Shown one piece after another: positions 15,006 through 15,033 of a stretch of DNA of 15,033 nucleotides; within the stretch, counting starts at the first letter, position 1; every line of letters begins with the position of its first letter. Position numbers and translations under genes: made by a program. The notes under the pieces were generated by a model, which worked only from the letters and a program-made list of their open reading frames with translations, ran no database searches and was not told where the DNA came from. The DNA is from CAYXDO01 sp964463485 (lineage in GTDB: Bacteria; Myxococcota; Kuafuiibacteriia; Kuafuiibacteriales; Kuafuiibacteriaceae): assembly GCA_964463485.1 (NCBI GenBank), contig CAYXDO010000223.1, positions 1 through 15,033 on the forward strand, in the 5' to 3' direction.

Positions 15006-15033
15006 AGTTTGAGAGTATCGGCGGAGTGTTTTC
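14942..15033 (+). other. protein-like open frame running off the right edge
   Basis: In a different frame from the ATPase-like fragment, the last ~90 bases read GHESERVAYYRWDVHEDVPL then LKFESIGGVF without a stop to the window end. The composition (YYRWDVHED, hydrophobic spacing) looks like real protein. There is no start codon in this stretch and I recognise no family. It may be the next part of the same decayed gene after a frameshift, or the remains of another gene. Confidence 0.25.

Overview
The window looks like chromosomal DNA of a high-GC (by eye above 60%) Gram-negative bacterium, most likely a myxobacterium-like member of the Myxococcota/Deltaproteobacteria. The reasons are the Hanks-type kinase with an HRDxNPxN catalytic loop, the large lipoproteins rich in beta-strand, frequent GTG/TTG starts, and strong third-position GC bias that produces long antisense open frames. 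No other source was available, so the taxon is an inference.

Left block (1-5728, all minus strand). A probable operon is read right to left: a lipoprotein of unknown function, a B12-binding-like radical SAM protein, a GNAT-like acyltransferase and a GH3-family acyl-adenylating/amide-forming enzyme. The last three genes are tightly packed (4-nt TTGA overlap, then a 2-3 nt gap). This arrangement suggests a small, uncharacterised modification or conjugation pathway. The GH3 gene runs directly into an array of 13-bp tandem repeats (12 full copies plus a partial copy), which starts at the GH3 stop codon and continues off the left edge.

Middle block (5729-8817). A second large lipoprotein is transcribed divergently from the first. 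It ends tail-to-tail, with a 15-nt overlap, against a Ser/Thr protein kinase whose glycine-rich loop is degenerate. The kinase is divergent from carA. The 150-bp interval between them holds three nested inverted repeats. The outer pair (TTGACTCG on each strand) lies exactly 35 nt upstream of both start codons.

Right block (8818-14581, plus strand). carA and carB encode a complete glutamine-dependent carbamoyl-phosphate synthetase of the subtype that resembles eukaryotic CAD and, as I recall, Bacteroidetes enzymes rather than E. coli CarAB. They are translationally coupled. A small periplasmic mono-haem cytochrome c and a LysR-type regulator follow.

Right edge (14582-15033). No intact gene is visible. 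There is a fragment resembling the 'AAA-ATPase-like' (PF09820-type) family and, in a different frame, another protein-like stretch that runs off the window. This looks like decayed coding DNA.
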